Below the pieces are notes generated by a model. The model was given only the letters and a program-made list of their open reading frames with translations. It had not been told where the DNA came from and made no database searches. From Spirosoma aerolatum (lineage in GTDB: Bacteria > Bacteroidota > Bacteroidia > Cytophagales > Spirosomataceae), in contig NZ_CP020104.1 of NCBI RefSeq assembly GCF_002056795.1, forward strand, positions 755,001 to 819,000: 64,000 nucleotides of DNA. The letters are read 5' to 3'. Positions within the stretch are counted from its first letter, which is position 1. The number at the start of each line of letters is the position of its first letter. The position numbers and the translations under genes are program-made. Below are positions 44,849-54,316 of the stretch, in pieces.

Positions 44849-45894
44849 AATCCTTAAATGATCGTTGGCTTCGGTGGTTCGGTCCGATAGGACTTTATGC
44901 GTTCGTGAGCCTGTTTTTTCGATTCGATCTGTACGCTACCAGTACATGGCGGGCGTTGCTGGTCAATGTGACCATTGCTGTAACGGCTGGTATTGTTTGC
45001 TGGCAGCTTGCCCGGTGGGTAGTTTTAACCATTCAGCACCGTTATCCCGGCCTGGACAACACCCGTCAGCGATTGCTGTGGTTGCTGGCTGTATTGCCGG
45101 TTCTGGTTGGTTTTGCCTGGCTATTTCGCCACCTCTTGCGCTTTCTGATCGAAGGTACATTCAATTATTACACCACCGCCATTGAGTTGAGCCGTAATAT
45201 CGGTATTCAGATTTTTTACCATTTCATTTATTTCGCCATCTATGAGGGCTGGTATATTTTGCAGCAATGGCAGCGCGAAACGGTACAAACCAGTACGCTG
45301 GAAAAAGTGTCGTTGCAAAGCCAGTTGGCGTCGTTACAGCATCAGGTTAACCCGCATTTTCTGTTCAATAGCTTAAACTCACTTTCGTCGCTGATTGGCG
45401 ATGACCCGGTGCAGGCCGATACGTTTCTGGGCGAGCTAACGGCTGTTTTTCGGTATCTGTTACAGGCTAGCGAGCAGCAACTGGTTCCGTTGAGCGACGA
45501 GATTGCGTTTATCCGCTCGTATTTTCATCTGCTCCAAACGCGTTATCAGGATGGATTAGTACTGGATTTGTCGGCTGATCTGGTAGAGAAGCACGGCCTC
45601 ATTCCACCGTTAGCCCTGCAGGTTCTAATTGAAAATGCCGTACGGTATAATGTCATCTTACCTGATAACCCCCTACATATACGTATATACACGACCCTCG
45701 ACCAGCGCCTGCACGTTGCCAACACACTCCAGCGCAAAAACCTCCGGGTCGAAACGGCTGGGGCAGGGTTGAGTAATCTGGCAACACGCTACGAACTCCT
45801 CAACGAAGGGAGCTTGCTGATTGAAGAAACACCCGGTTGGTTCGTCGTGAGCTTACCCTTGGTTAGTGAGGGGCGACTGGCTGAAGTGGGATAG
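44845..45894 (+). CDS. LytS-type sensor histidine kinase, second of a tandem pair
   Basis: A 349-residue paralogue of the preceding kinase with the same layout: four membrane helices, phospho-His in QVNPHFLFNSLNSLSSLI near 174, and N-box VLIENAVRYNVI near 260. The two proteins have equal length and are clearly related across the whole chain, pointing to a local duplication. They are translationally coupled and may form a heterodimer. Confidence 0.88.
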   Translation: MKSLNDRWLRWFGPIGLYAFVSLFFRFDLYATSTWRALLVNVTIAVTAGIVCWQLARWVVLTIQHRYPGLDNTRQRLLWLLAVLPVLVGFAWLFRHLLRFLIEGTFNYYTTAIELSRNIGIQIFYHFIYFAIYEGWYILQQWQRETVQTSTLEKVSLQSQLASLQHQVNPHFLFNSLNSLSSLIGDDPVQADTFLGELTAVFRYLLQASEQQLVPLSDEIAFIRSYFHLLQTRYQDGLVLDLSADLVEKHGLIPPLALQVLIENAVRYNVILPDNPLHIRIYTTLDQRLHVANTLQRKNLRVETAGAGLSNLATRYELLNEGSLLIEETPGWFVVSLPLVSEGRLAEVG

Positions 45895-45953
45895 CTGATA
45901 AAACGTCTAACGCTGTCGATAGTTTACAGTCAAAAGGTAGGTTTTCTGGCGAA

Positions 45954-46529
45954 TTAGCGAGTAAGTTCCTGGCTGATTGTAAACAGGTTGCGGTCGAGCA
46001 AGTAAGGGAAGTTCTGCTGAATCATGGCAGTTGTCTGATTTTGTTCAGCTAGTGATTTTAGCAGCAGATCTCTGGTGGAATGCATCGAAACTGTTCGAAT
46101 TTCGGAATTGCCGATCTGCTTCCGGGTGAAATCACATCGATAATAGGTATTTCGGGTTGTTCCGGTAATTGTATCGCGAGTCGATAGCTTGAGAATACCA
46201 TTGGAAACGCTAAACGTACCTTTTTCTAATTTCACCAGAACTGTTGTCGAATTCACGAATGAATCCTTTGAGCGTTTAAGATACGTGCTATCCGATTGAA
46301 AGGTGAATGAGGATGCTTCCATATACTTAAACCAGGCTAGTTGGTCTGCTTTCGGTAAAGGACCGCCTGATTCAAACACAAAACCGTTGGTAGTCCAGCT
46401 ACCAATTAGATCATAATAGGCTAAGGGGCGAAATACCTCGGCCTCTTTACAGCTCGATAGCCCTAAAATAATAATTGCCTGTAGCAAACGTGCGTTAAAT
46501 CGGTTCGGAGTTAGGGATGCGTTTTTCAT
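45954..46529 (-). CDS. hypothetical lipoprotein
   Basis: A 191-residue protein with a signal peptide and lipobox LSSC near residue 27. The mature part is beta-rich and begins YYDLIGSWTTNGFVFESG, which resembles lipocalin-like proteins of Bacteroidota (DLIGSW then SFTFQSDSTYLK). No firm family assignment. It stands alone between divergent and convergent neighbours. Confidence 0.72.
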   Translation of the reverse strand: MKNASLTPNRFNARLLQAIIILGLSSCKEAEVFRPLAYYDLIGSWTTNGFVFESGGPLPKADQLAWFKYMEASSFTFQSDSTYLKRSKDSFVNSTTVLVKLEKGTFSVSNGILKLSTRDTITGTTRNTYYRCDFTRKQIGNSEIRTVSMHSTRDLLLKSLAEQNQTTAMIQQNFPYLLDRNLFTISQELTR

Positions 46530-46683
46530 AATGGAGTGTGTTTAATGATTCAAGATACGCCAAATTGTTAAATGATAGCATGCTGTTTAATGGATTTATG
46601 GGCACTTGTAATCCTGTATTCGAGCAAATTACAACCAAAAATGTATTATTTAGTATCATATTGTAAACAAAACATGTTTCGTT

Positions 46684-47295
46684 ATGAAAGCATACCTATT
46701 TACGAGCCTGTTTCTTCTTACCTGCTGTTCGCCTACATGGGCGCAAACGGACAAAGGGCGCTGGCAGATCGGTAGCCAGATTGGTAATCTCAGATATCAG
46801 AATGAGGGCCAGTACGCTCAAAAGAGCTTTTCGGGAACTATTATGCCAACGGTGGGCCATTTTGTGGCTACCAATCTGCTAATCGGAACGGGGATACCCG
46901 TTAGCTATTCGACTAGCTACCTTAAATCGCCCGATTTTAAGAGCTACCAATTAAGTTATGGACTGTCACCGTTTATTAATTACTATTTTGGTAAAGGGCC
47001 TTTGAAGCCTTACCTGGGTGCTGCTTATGGTTATAATCGTACGGTTAATTATTACCGATCATTTCTGAATGGTGAATCGAAAGCAACGGGCTATTCCACG
47101 GCTATCGCTCCGCATGCTGGGGTGGCCTACTTTATTAGCCGGAATATTGGTCTGAATACCGAACTGAACTACACGATTCAGCATGTTGAAGCAGGTTTTC
47201 TGGATAATATTCCGGCTAATCAACAGAGTTTTCCAGCCATCGATACAAAGTTCTTTTCACTGAATTTTGGCTTTCAGCTCTATTTCGGACGATAG
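46684..47295 (+). CDS. outer membrane beta-barrel protein
   Basis: A 203-residue protein with a signal peptide ending TWAQ near residue 21 and alternating beta-strands (WQIGSQIGNLRY, IMPTVGHFVATNLLIGTG, FINYYFGKGPLKPYLGAAYG, APHAGVAYFISRNIGLNTEL). It ends NFGFQLYFGR, a beta-barrel closing strand. The fold is that of a small eight-stranded barrel. Function unknown. Confidence 0.82.
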   Translation: MKAYLFTSLFLLTCCSPTWAQTDKGRWQIGSQIGNLRYQNEGQYAQKSFSGTIMPTVGHFVATNLLIGTGIPVSYSTSYLKSPDFKSYQLSYGLSPFINYYFGKGPLKPYLGAAYGYNRTVNYYRSFLNGESKATGYSTAIAPHAGVAYFISRNIGLNTELNYTIQHVEAGFLDNIPANQQSFPAIDTKFFSLNFGFQLYFGR

Positions 47296-47325
47296 GTGCC
47301 CCTGTTCTATTCCAGTCGACCCAAT

Positions 47326-47359
47326 CTTCGCTGATGTACCTTAGCGTACATCAGCGAAG
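47326..47359. repeat. hairpin between convergent barrel-protein genes
   Basis: Perfect 14-base arms CTTCGCTGATGTAC (47326-47339) and GTACATCAGCGAAG (47346-47359) with a six-base loop. It includes the stop codon of the minus-strand gene and probably ends both transcripts. Confidence 0.75.
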
Positions 47360-47929
47360 TTGGTAATTAATACCAATACTCACCTGCCACCGGTTAAAAT
47401 CGTCGGGAGTTAAGAGAAAATAAGAATTAGTGGGCGTGCTTTTCAACCCACTTCGACCAACCATCGCTTCAACAGACCACCGCTTCGCTACCCGGTAATG
47501 GGCGCCCAGACCCACTTCGGTTTGCCAGGCACGAGACTCGGTAGCTGGTGCGTCGGACTTCATCCGTAGCGTACTCTGGCCGTGGTAGGTGCCCAAATGA
47601 ACGAATGTAGCGAGCCGTTTCCCCCGTAGAAAATAGTAACGCGTCGATACCCCCCCGCTCCATAATCTATAATCGGGTTTATCGACGGATTGAGGGTAGA
47701 TGTTACTAGATACATAACGGCCTTCAATAGCCAGCGACCAGCCATTGGTAATAAAATACTGGATATGGGGCGATGTAAAGGTTGTGGTTGGATAGGTTCC
47801 CCGGTAGCCCTGCCCGACACTGACTCCGGCATTGAAATGCCCTTTGCCGAGTATGTCCTGTTGCTTGAGAGATTGCGCATGGCCAAGTAGAGGCAGTGCC
47901 AAACAGAGTAGAACTAAATACCGTTTCAT
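47351..47929 (-). CDS. outer membrane beta-barrel-like protein
   Basis: A 192-residue secreted protein with signal peptide MKRYLVLLCLALPLLGHAQ. The mature part has alternating strands (GHFNAGVSVGQGYRG, HIQYFITNGWSLAIEGRYV, TRYYFLRGKRLATFVHLG, QTEVGLGAHYRVAKRWSVE) and ends IGINYQLR, typical of a small barrel. The longer frame begins with TTG at 47935; ATG at 47929 is chosen. Function unknown. Confidence 0.78.
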   Translation of the reverse strand: MKRYLVLLCLALPLLGHAQSLKQQDILGKGHFNAGVSVGQGYRGTYPTTTFTSPHIQYFITNGWSLAIEGRYVSSNIYPQSVDKPDYRLWSGGVSTRYYFLRGKRLATFVHLGTYHGQSTLRMKSDAPATESRAWQTEVGLGAHYRVAKRWSVEAMVGRSGLKSTPTNSYFLLTPDDFNRWQVSIGINYQLR

Positions 47930-48321
47930 AATCAATGAAGTTTATCTGCCACAAGGGATACGTTTAAGTCTGCTGGCGTTGTAAAGAGTAAGGGCATTTA
48001 AGTGTTTTTAACATCCCTGCCGAAAAGCAGCTCTTCCTGCCGACTTCCTAAACTAACACAGACTGTTAGCCTTCAATGCTGTGATGCGGGTGTAAACTGC
48101 GCTGGCCAGTTAAAGTCGCGGGTTTACACCCGCATCACAATAGTCTTAATTTACTTCTCCTATAAATAAATAGTAATAGGCACGATTATTCATTTGGCAT
48201 AATTCTGGCTAGAACCTGATTGACCAAATGGTTACTATTTGTAGTCTATATTTATTAAATAGTATTCAATTAAGCTATCTATTAGCCTATATTATGTACT
48301 GATTCATAAAGTATTTCGTCT
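47930..48321. other. gene-free divergent region with hairpin
   Basis: 392 bases with no credible gene. It holds the hairpin at 48080-48139 and an A/T-rich stretch (48160-48320) that should contain the promoter of the large surface protein; no exact TAnnTTTG box stands out. Confidence 0.6.
48080..48139. repeat. intergenic hairpin TGTGATGCGGGTGTAAAC
   Basis: Perfect 18-base arms (48080-48097 and 48122-48139) with a 24-base loop. It lies between divergent genes and so is not a terminator, which suggests a mobile or dispersed repeat unit. Confidence 0.8.
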
Positions 48322-51300
48322 ATGCTCAACTTTACGATAAAACACATTCATTTTAGTGTTTCCCTTTGTGTTGTATTGGTAACAATTACATTGCCATTAG
48401 TTGGACAGACTATTACGGGGACAGTTTTCCGGGATTTTAATAGCAATGGTCTGTATGAAGCTATTTCTGATCCGACTTCGTATACCTATGGAGAGCCGGG
48501 CGTAGGGGGTGTAACGGTTACCGCTTACGACCCATCGGGAGCAGCCATCGCAACGACAGTTAGTAGTACGGTAACGACTACTGTAGGTAACTATACGCTG
48601 GCTGTGGGGAATTCAGGAGCTTATCGGGTTGAGTTCACGAATCTACAGTCGGGCGATTACGAAGCATCCCGAGGGGGTAACAGCGCAACGTCGGTCCAGT
48701 TTGTGAATGGGGGAGCAACGAACGTAAATCTGGGCGTAAATTATCCGGCCGAGTATTGTCAATCGGTTTCGCCCCTGCTCATAACAACCTGTTTTATTGC
48801 GGCCGATCCTACCGCAGGAGCCCCATCCGTTACACAGAGAGTAGCTTTGGTAGGAACGCCCTATACGGTTGAGGACGATACCAAGGCTATGACCTATTTG
48901 GCAACAATCGGTGAAGTGGGGTCAACCTGGGGAGTTGCTTACAATAAATCGACCGGACAGATTTATTCATCTTCGTTTACCAAACGACATGTGGGCTTCT
49001 CGGCCAATGGCCCGAATGCGATTTATGTAACCTCTCCCACATCGGCCACCAGTGGCAATACAACGGAGTTTTTCAACTTTACGACCATTGGCGGCACTGC
49101 CGTGTCATCTACTACCGAAACGCATGGCAACGATTTGCCAACGACAACGGCCAGTCTGGCCAGCCATGACAGTATTGGCTTCGATGCGGTCGGAAAAACG
49201 AGTTTGGGCGGTATTGATCTTTCAGATGATGATAAAACACTTTACGTGGTCAATCTGAAAAACCGGACGTTGTATTCGATTGACGTAGCAACGAAAACGG
49301 CCACGGGGGTACCCATTCCGAATCCGGGCTGCACGACAAGCAGTACGACAACGGAAAGCAGCTATCGACCATTTGCCGTCAAATTTTACCGAGGTAAGGT
49401 TTATGTAGGAGTGGTTTGTACACGTGAAGATCTGGGTACGACAACTGTTCCCTATGGGCCTACCGATGGCTTAAGTGCCACAGTTTATGCGCTTGATCCA
49501 GCCGTTCCGGCTTCATTTACAACCGTATTGTCGTTTCCGTTAACCTACCAGAAAGGTGCTTCCGGGGCCGATGTGCTTCCTGATTCTCCAACGAATCAGG
49601 CGCGGAGTGAATTCTGGCGGCCCTGGACTTCAATTTATCAGGCTGATCGAAACGAAGGCGTTGTAAGCTTTCCACAAGCCTGGTTGACGGATATTGAATT
49701 TGAACCCACAACGGGCGATATGTTGATTGGCCTTCGGGACCGATTTGGCGATCAGACGGGCTATAAAAATTACAAGCCCGGTAGCAATACGGATCTGATC
49801 AGCGGGATTGCTCCCGGCGAAATCCTGCGTGCCCGCAAATGCAGTCCGACGGATATCCTGTGGACCCTGGAAAATGATGGGAGTTTGTGTAGTGACATAA
49901 CGTCGACGTCGGTAACCCAAACAACTACGGCAGGCCCAGGAACAGGTAAGTATTATTGGGGTGATCGGGTGCAGAATGGCGCTAACCACGGCCTGAGTTC
50001 GCAGGGGAGTATGGCGCAACTGGGGGGAAGTGCCAAAGTCGCTATGACTGCCATCGACCCCACCGAAATTTTTAATACAGGTGGCATCAAGCGATTGATC
50101 AACGCAACGGGCGCTAAAGACGGCAATCCAACAGGCATCGACCCAAATCCGGCAGCAGGCGTCATTTTGTATGAAGAAGATGCCTTTGGCTATGGGAAGG
50201 CAAATGGGTTGGGTGATCTGGAACTAGCCTGCCAGCCCGCGCCAATCGAAATTGGCAACCGGGTCTGGTACGATAAAAACGACAACGGAATCCAGGACCC
50301 CGGCGAACCGCCACTGGCTGGGGTCGAAGTGACTTTACGCGGTGCAGGGCTTTCGTCGCCGGTCAGTGTTACGACCAATTCGGCCGGTGAGTATTATTTC
50401 TCCAGTGCTGCCGGAACGCCCGCTCCTGGATTTGTGTACAGTTTGACCGGACTTACGGCCGGAGGATCCTATTCGTTAGCGTTCCCGGCCAGCTTCAGCA
50501 CGGTTATGCTCAGCAGCCGACAAAACATGGCTACGGGACCCAATGCAGATAACATTGATTCAGACCCTAATTCGGCGGGTATCCTAGCGTTCGTGCTGGG
50601 GCAGGCTGGGCAGAATAACTTTTCGTTCGATGCGGCCTATGCGACCTGCGCCCTGGCTTTAACCGGAATGCCATCGTCCTGTGATGGAACAACAAATCGG
50701 TACATGGTGTCGGGTACAGTTAGCTTTTCAAACGTTTCGACCGGAACGCTTACGGTAACGGATGGCGCGGTCAGTACAACAATTACCGTACCTGCCGGAA
50801 CAACATCGGTGGCCTATTCGCTAAGTGGCTTAACAACAGGTAGTGGGTCGCACACAATTACGGCCAGCTATTCGAGTACCGATTGTTCGCCCGCCAGTAG
50901 TACCTACACAGCCCCAACGACCTGTGCTTTGCTCGATCTGGAAAAGCGGGTGGATAAATCGAAGGCCGACCCTGCTGAAATCCTCACGTATACGCTGGTA
51001 CTGACCAATACGGGCAGCTTACCAACCACGAATATAACTGTGCACGATTCGGCTACCATTGGACTTACCTATGTACCCAATTCGGTATCGGCACCCGCCG
51101 GGACGACTTTTACACAGGGAATGCCAATCAGTATCTGGACAATAGCTGCCCTTAGTCCGAGCGAAAGCCTGAGTCTGACAATCCAGGCCAAAGCTGATAG
51201 TACGGGTATTTTATACAATACGGCCAGTATTCCCGGTGATACAGCCCGAATTTGTACGTCTATTCCGGTGCATATGTGTGCTGGAGACGATTATGCGTTT

Positions 51301-51861
51301 ATTCTGACGGCACCCGCAGGTCATACATCGTATCAGTGGTATAAAGACGGTCAGGTTATTCCGAATGCGACAACCGATACGCTGGAGGTGACCGGACCGG
51401 GTAGTTATAGCCTGGCAGTGGATGCTGGAGGAGGCTCAGGGCAATGCCCGAATTTCAGCTGTTGCCCATTTATTGTCGTCGAAGACTCGCTACCTACGTT
51501 TGTCGCAACGGCTACTCCTGCCAGTTGTATTGGTAATGTCGCCCAGAACAATGGACAGATTGTGCTGAGTGGGTTCCAGGCTGGACTAACGTATCAATAC
51601 TCGCTGGGCGCAACGTTCAATGCGGCTGCCTCCTTGTCAGGCGCACCCCAGGTGATTCCGGCCAATGGTGTTATTGCAACTACGCTGGTAAATCCGGCTT
51701 CTGATCAGGTCTATACCGTCCGCGTCTACAATGCGTCGGGTTGTTACACGGATGTGCAGGTAATTCTGTTGAGAACAACCTGCGGCTGCCCGGCCGACAT
51801 CTGCGTGCCCTATGTACTCACGCAAAACAAACGGCCAGTCCGTATTGGTGACCCCAGATAA
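48322..51861 (+). CDS. large secreted SdrD_B/DUF11 surface protein
   Basis: A 1179-residue exported protein (signal peptide ends near VGQ, residue 29). It begins with an SdrD_B/Cna-B domain (about 30-140; TGTVFRDFNSNGLYEA). Next is a long region (about 145-640) with strand and loop patterns of a beta-propeller (LYVVNLKNRTLYSIDVATK). A second SdrD_B domain follows (about 648-770; GNRVWYDKNDNGIQDPGEPP), then a DUF11 domain (about 870-970; LTYTLVLTNTGSLPTTNITV) and Cys-rich Ig-like modules. The chain ends without a type IX secretion sorting domain that I can recognise. It probably is a surface adhesin or structural protein. Confidence 0.85.
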   Translation: MLNFTIKHIHFSVSLCVVLVTITLPLVGQTITGTVFRDFNSNGLYEAISDPTSYTYGEPGVGGVTVTAYDPSGAAIATTVSSTVTTTVGNYTLAVGNSGAYRVEFTNLQSGDYEASRGGNSATSVQFVNGGATNVNLGVNYPAEYCQSVSPLLITTCFIAADPTAGAPSVTQRVALVGTPYTVEDDTKAMTYLATIGEVGSTWGVAYNKSTGQIYSSSFTKRHVGFSANGPNAIYVTSPTSATSGNTTEFFNFTTIGGTAVSSTTETHGNDLPTTTASLASHDSIGFDAVGKTSLGGIDLSDDDKTLYVVNLKNRTLYSIDVATKTATGVPIPNPGCTTSSTTTESSYRPFAVKFYRGKVYVGVVCTREDLGTTTVPYGPTDGLSATVYALDPAVPASFTTVLSFPLTYQKGASGADVLPDSPTNQARSEFWRPWTSIYQADRNEGVVSFPQAWLTDIEFEPTTGDMLIGLRDRFGDQTGYKNYKPGSNTDLISGIAPGEILRARKCSPTDILWTLENDGSLCSDITSTSVTQTTTAGPGTGKYYWGDRVQNGANHGLSSQGSMAQLGGSAKVAMTAIDPTEIFNTGGIKRLINATGAKDGNPTGIDPNPAAGVILYEEDAFGYGKANGLGDLELACQPAPIEIGNRVWYDKNDNGIQDPGEPPLAGVEVTLRGAGLSSPVSVTTNSAGEYYFSSAAGTPAPGFVYSLTGLTAGGSYSLAFPASFSTVMLSSRQNMATGPNADNIDSDPNSAGILAFVLGQAGQNNFSFDAAYATCALALTGMPSSCDGTTNRYMVSGTVSFSNVSTGTLTVTDGAVSTTITVPAGTTSVAYSLSGLTTGSGSHTITASYSSTDCSPASSTYTAPTTCALLDLEKRVDKSKADPAEILTYTLVLTNTGSLPTTNITVHDSATIGLTYVPNSVSAPAGTTFTQGMPISIWTIAALSPSESLSLTIQAKADSTGILYNTASIPGDTARICTSIPVHMCAGDDYAFILTAPAGHTSYQWYKDGQVIPNATTDTLEVTGPGSYSLAVDAGGGSGQCPNFSCCPFIVVEDSLPTFVATATPASCIGNVAQNNGQIVLSGFQAGLTYQYSLGATFNAAASLSGAPQVIPANGVIATTLVNPASDQVYTVRVYNASGCYTDVQVILLRTTCGCPADICVPYVLTQNKRPVRIGDPR

Positions 51862-51882
51862 TATAGAGCAGTTAGAAAAAAA

Positions 51883-51930
51883 GAAAGGAGTAAAGAGAAT
51901 TGAGATAGACTCGTTTCCCCTACTCCTTTC
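51883..51930. terminator. hairpin between convergent genes
   Basis: Ten-base arms GAAAGGAGTA (51883-51892) and TACTCCTTTC (51921-51930). It lies between the surface protein and aldehyde dehydrogenase stop codons and may end one or both transcripts. There is no long T-run. Confidence 0.45.
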
Positions 51931-51954
51931 ACCCGCTACTCCCTTCCTCTTTAC

Positions 51955-53481
51955 TTAAAAGAATCCTAATTTATTTTTGCTATACGAAATCAGCAGGTTT
52001 TTGGTCTGGCGATAGTGGTTGAGCATCATGTGGTGATTCTCGCGGCCAAAGCCCGACTTCTTATACCCGCCGAACGGTGCGTGAGCCGGATACTGGTGGT
52101 AGCAGTTGACCCACACACGTCCTGCCTGAATCTGGCGGGGAATCTGGTACAACTCATGCGCATCCCGCGACCAGAAACCGGCGCCCAGTCCGTATAGCGT
52201 ATCGTTGGCAATCGAGAGTGCCTCATTCGCATCTTTGAAGGTCGTTACCGATACCACAGGGCCAAAAATTTCTTCCTGGAAAATACGCATCTTGTTATTG
52301 CCTTTGAAGATGGTTGGCTTGATATAGTAGCCCGATTCCAGTCCATTGCCGACTAGACCGGCGGGACCGCCACCCGTCAGTACTTCGGCACCTTCCTGCT
52401 TGCCGATGTCGATGTACGAGAGGATTTTCTCGAACTGATCGTTGCTGGCCTGGGCACCCATCATGGTTTCAGGATCAAGCGGGTGGCCGAGTTTGATGGC
52501 TTCGGTCCGCTGGATAACTCGCTCAATAAATCGGTCATATACTCTTTCGTGAACCAGCATCCGTGAAGGGCAGGTACATACTTCGCCCTGATTCAAGGCA
52601 AACATCACTGCCCCTTCGATACATTTATCGAAGAACTCATCATCAGCGTCGGCCACCGATTCCATGAAAATGTTGGGCGATTTACCACCCAGTTCCATCG
52701 TGACCGGAATCAGGTTTTCCGAAGCATACTGCATAATCAGTCGGCCGGTAGTGGTTTCACCTGTAAAGGCAACTTTCGCTACCCGCTTGCTTTGCGCCAG
52801 AGGCTTACCCGCTTCCGGACCGAACCCGTTGACGATATTGACGACGCCCGGCGGAATCAGCCCTTCAATCAGCTCCATCAGCACCAGAATGGACGTTGGG
52901 GTTTGCTCGGCGGGTTTCATCACCACGCAACAGCCAGCCGCCAGCGCCGGAGCTAGTTTCCAGGTCGCCATCAGTAAGGGGAAATTCCAGGGGATAATCT
53001 GACCGACTACACCGATAGGCTCTTTGATAATCATCGAAACCGTGTCGGCATCCAGTTCGGCTACAGAGCCTTCCTCGGCCCGGATCACCCCCGCGAAATA
53101 CCGAAAGTGATCGACGCAGAGGGGCAGGTCGGCTGCCAGAGTTTCGCGAACCGCTTTGCCATTTTCAACGGTTTCAACACGAGCCAGAAATTCCAGATTC
53201 TGTTCGATCTTATCGGCAATCTTCAACAACATATTGCTACGTTCGGTGGCCGATGTTCGTGCCCAGGATGGGAATGCTTTATGAGCTGCATCCAGAGCCA
53301 GTTCAATATCGGCTGCTTTTGAACGTGGAACGCGAGCAATCAGGCTGTCGTCAACAGGAGACGTGTTGTTAAAATATTCACCATCAACAGGGGCTACCCA
53401 TTTGCCGCCAATATAGTTTTCGTATTGTGTTTTAAATACGGGCCGGGGTAAGGTTTTGCTGGGCGCTTCTTGTACTTCCAT
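51955..53481 (-). CDS. NAD(P)-dependent aldehyde dehydrogenase
   Basis: A 508-residue aldehyde dehydrogenase. Catalytic Glu is in [14 protein letters not shown] near 266 and catalytic Cys in [14 protein letters not shown] near 305; the NAD-site Asn/Lys lie in [18 protein letters not shown] and VMKPAEQTP. It oxidises aldehydes to acids; the overall look ([23 protein letters not shown]) is that of the acetaldehyde/ExaC-AldB group. It is a single gene convergent with the surface-protein gene. Confidence 0.93.
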   Translation of the reverse strand: MEVQEAPSKTLPRPVFKTQYENYIGGKWVAPVDGEYFNNTSPVDDSLIARVPRSKAADIELALDAAHKAFPSWARTSATERSNMLLKIADKIEQNLEFLARVETVENGKAVRETLAADLPLCVDHFRYFAGVIRAEEGSVAELDADTVSMIIKEPIGVVGQIIPWNFPLLMATWKLAPALAAGCCVVMKPAEQTPTSILVLMELIEGLIPPGVVNIVNGFGPEAGKPLAQSKRVAKVAFTGETTTGRLIMQYASENLIPVTMELGGKSPNIFMESVADADDEFFDKCIEGAVMFALNQGEVCTCPSRMLVHERVYDRFIERVIQRTEAIKLGHPLDPETMMGAQASNDQFEKILSYIDIGKQEGAEVLTGGGPAGLVGNGLESGYYIKPTIFKGNNKMRIFQEEIFGPVVSVTTFKDANEALSIANDTLYGLGAGFWSRDAHELYQIPRQIQAGRVWVNCYHQYPAHAPFGGYKKSGFGRENHHMMLNHYRQTKNLLISYSKNKLGFF

Positions 53482-53638
53482 AAGTCGTAGAAAAGTTATA
53501 AATAGGATTTGTTACAAAGTTTGAGAGAATTATTCTATTAGGAGTTGAGCAATTGTATCGTCAAACTGAACAATCCTATCAATTTTTCGCGGAGTCGTAT
53601 AAGGTAAGGTATCGTCCGAAGAATTAGCCCAATAGCAC

Positions 53639-53646
53639 TACTTTTG
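53639..53646 (+). promoter_or_regulatory. -7 box of the acetyltransferase gene
   Basis: TACTTTTG, an exact TAnnTTTG. It overlaps a TTG codon that would otherwise open the reading frame, so translation must begin further downstream. Confidence 0.5.
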
Positions 53647-53721
53647 CTTTTATCGCAAATGGACCGGCATCATAAAAATCCGTGGTCTATCAAGGTCAGA
53701 AACGACTTATTATTTATTCGT

Positions 53722-54183
53722 ATGCAGATTACCGTTGCCCGAACACCCGAGCAGTACTTGGCTGCTATGGCACTTTTTAAGGAATACGCCCAGGGACTTG
53801 GCATTGATCTTCAGTTTCAGAATTTCGATAAAGAGCTGCAAATTCTTCCAACTATGTATGGCCCACCCAAAGGAGAGCTATGGCTTCTGGAGGACGCCAA
53901 TAGGAGGGTGGGTTGTGCTGCGCTCCGACAATTGGACGAGAAAACCTGTGAGCTGAAACGAATGTATATCCAGCCGGGCTACCGGGGACAGGGATGGGCC
54001 GATGCGTTGATGGAAACAGCGCTGGCAACTGCCCGAAATCTGGCCTATGAATGGATGAAACTGGACAGCCTGCGACGGTTAACTCCTGCACTAAAGCTGT
54101 ACCTACGGTATGGTTTCACGGAAATAGCCCCGTACAACTACAACCCGGAGGCCGATGTTGTGTATTTCGAAAAACATCTCTGA
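53722..54183 (+). CDS. GNAT family N-acetyltransferase
   Basis: A 153-residue GNAT enzyme. It begins MQITVARTPEQYLAAMALF and has the acetyl-CoA loop MYIQPGYRGQGWADALMETA near 87-106 (Q/R-x-x-G-x-G/A) and a final LYLRYGFTEIAPY strand. The substrate is unknown. The frame is open back to 53644, but that TTG lies in the promoter; ATG at 53659 is possible and ATG at 53722 fits family alignments best. Confidence 0.87.
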   Translation: MQITVARTPEQYLAAMALFKEYAQGLGIDLQFQNFDKELQILPTMYGPPKGELWLLEDANRRVGCAALRQLDEKTCELKRMYIQPGYRGQGWADALMETALATARNLAYEWMKLDSLRRLTPALKLYLRYGFTEIAPYNYNPEADVVYFEKHL

Positions 54184-54237
54184 GGCAATTGGTAATGTTG
54201 TGGTCACGGTGGGGCCATTACTAATAACCAACCCAGC

Positions 54238-54287
54238 GAGGTTTCTCAAAACCGAATTAGGCGAACCATTTAGTTTTGAGAAGCCTC
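54238..54287. repeat. hairpin between the GNAT and AraC genes
   Basis: Arms 54238-54252 (GAGGTTTCTCAAAAC) and 54273-54287 (GTTTTGAGAAGCCTC) pair at 14 of 15 positions. It lies between convergent genes and may terminate both. It resembles the ilvB-ilvN hairpin in style (TTCTCAAA core). Confidence 0.7.
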
Positions 54288-54316
54288 ACGAGATCACACT
54301 TAATCAGCAAGTTGCT

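Noticed and set aside
53644..53721. Upstream extension of the GNAT reading frame from a TTG codon
   Set aside because: The TTG lies inside the TACTTTTG promoter box, and the extra residues do not match the family.
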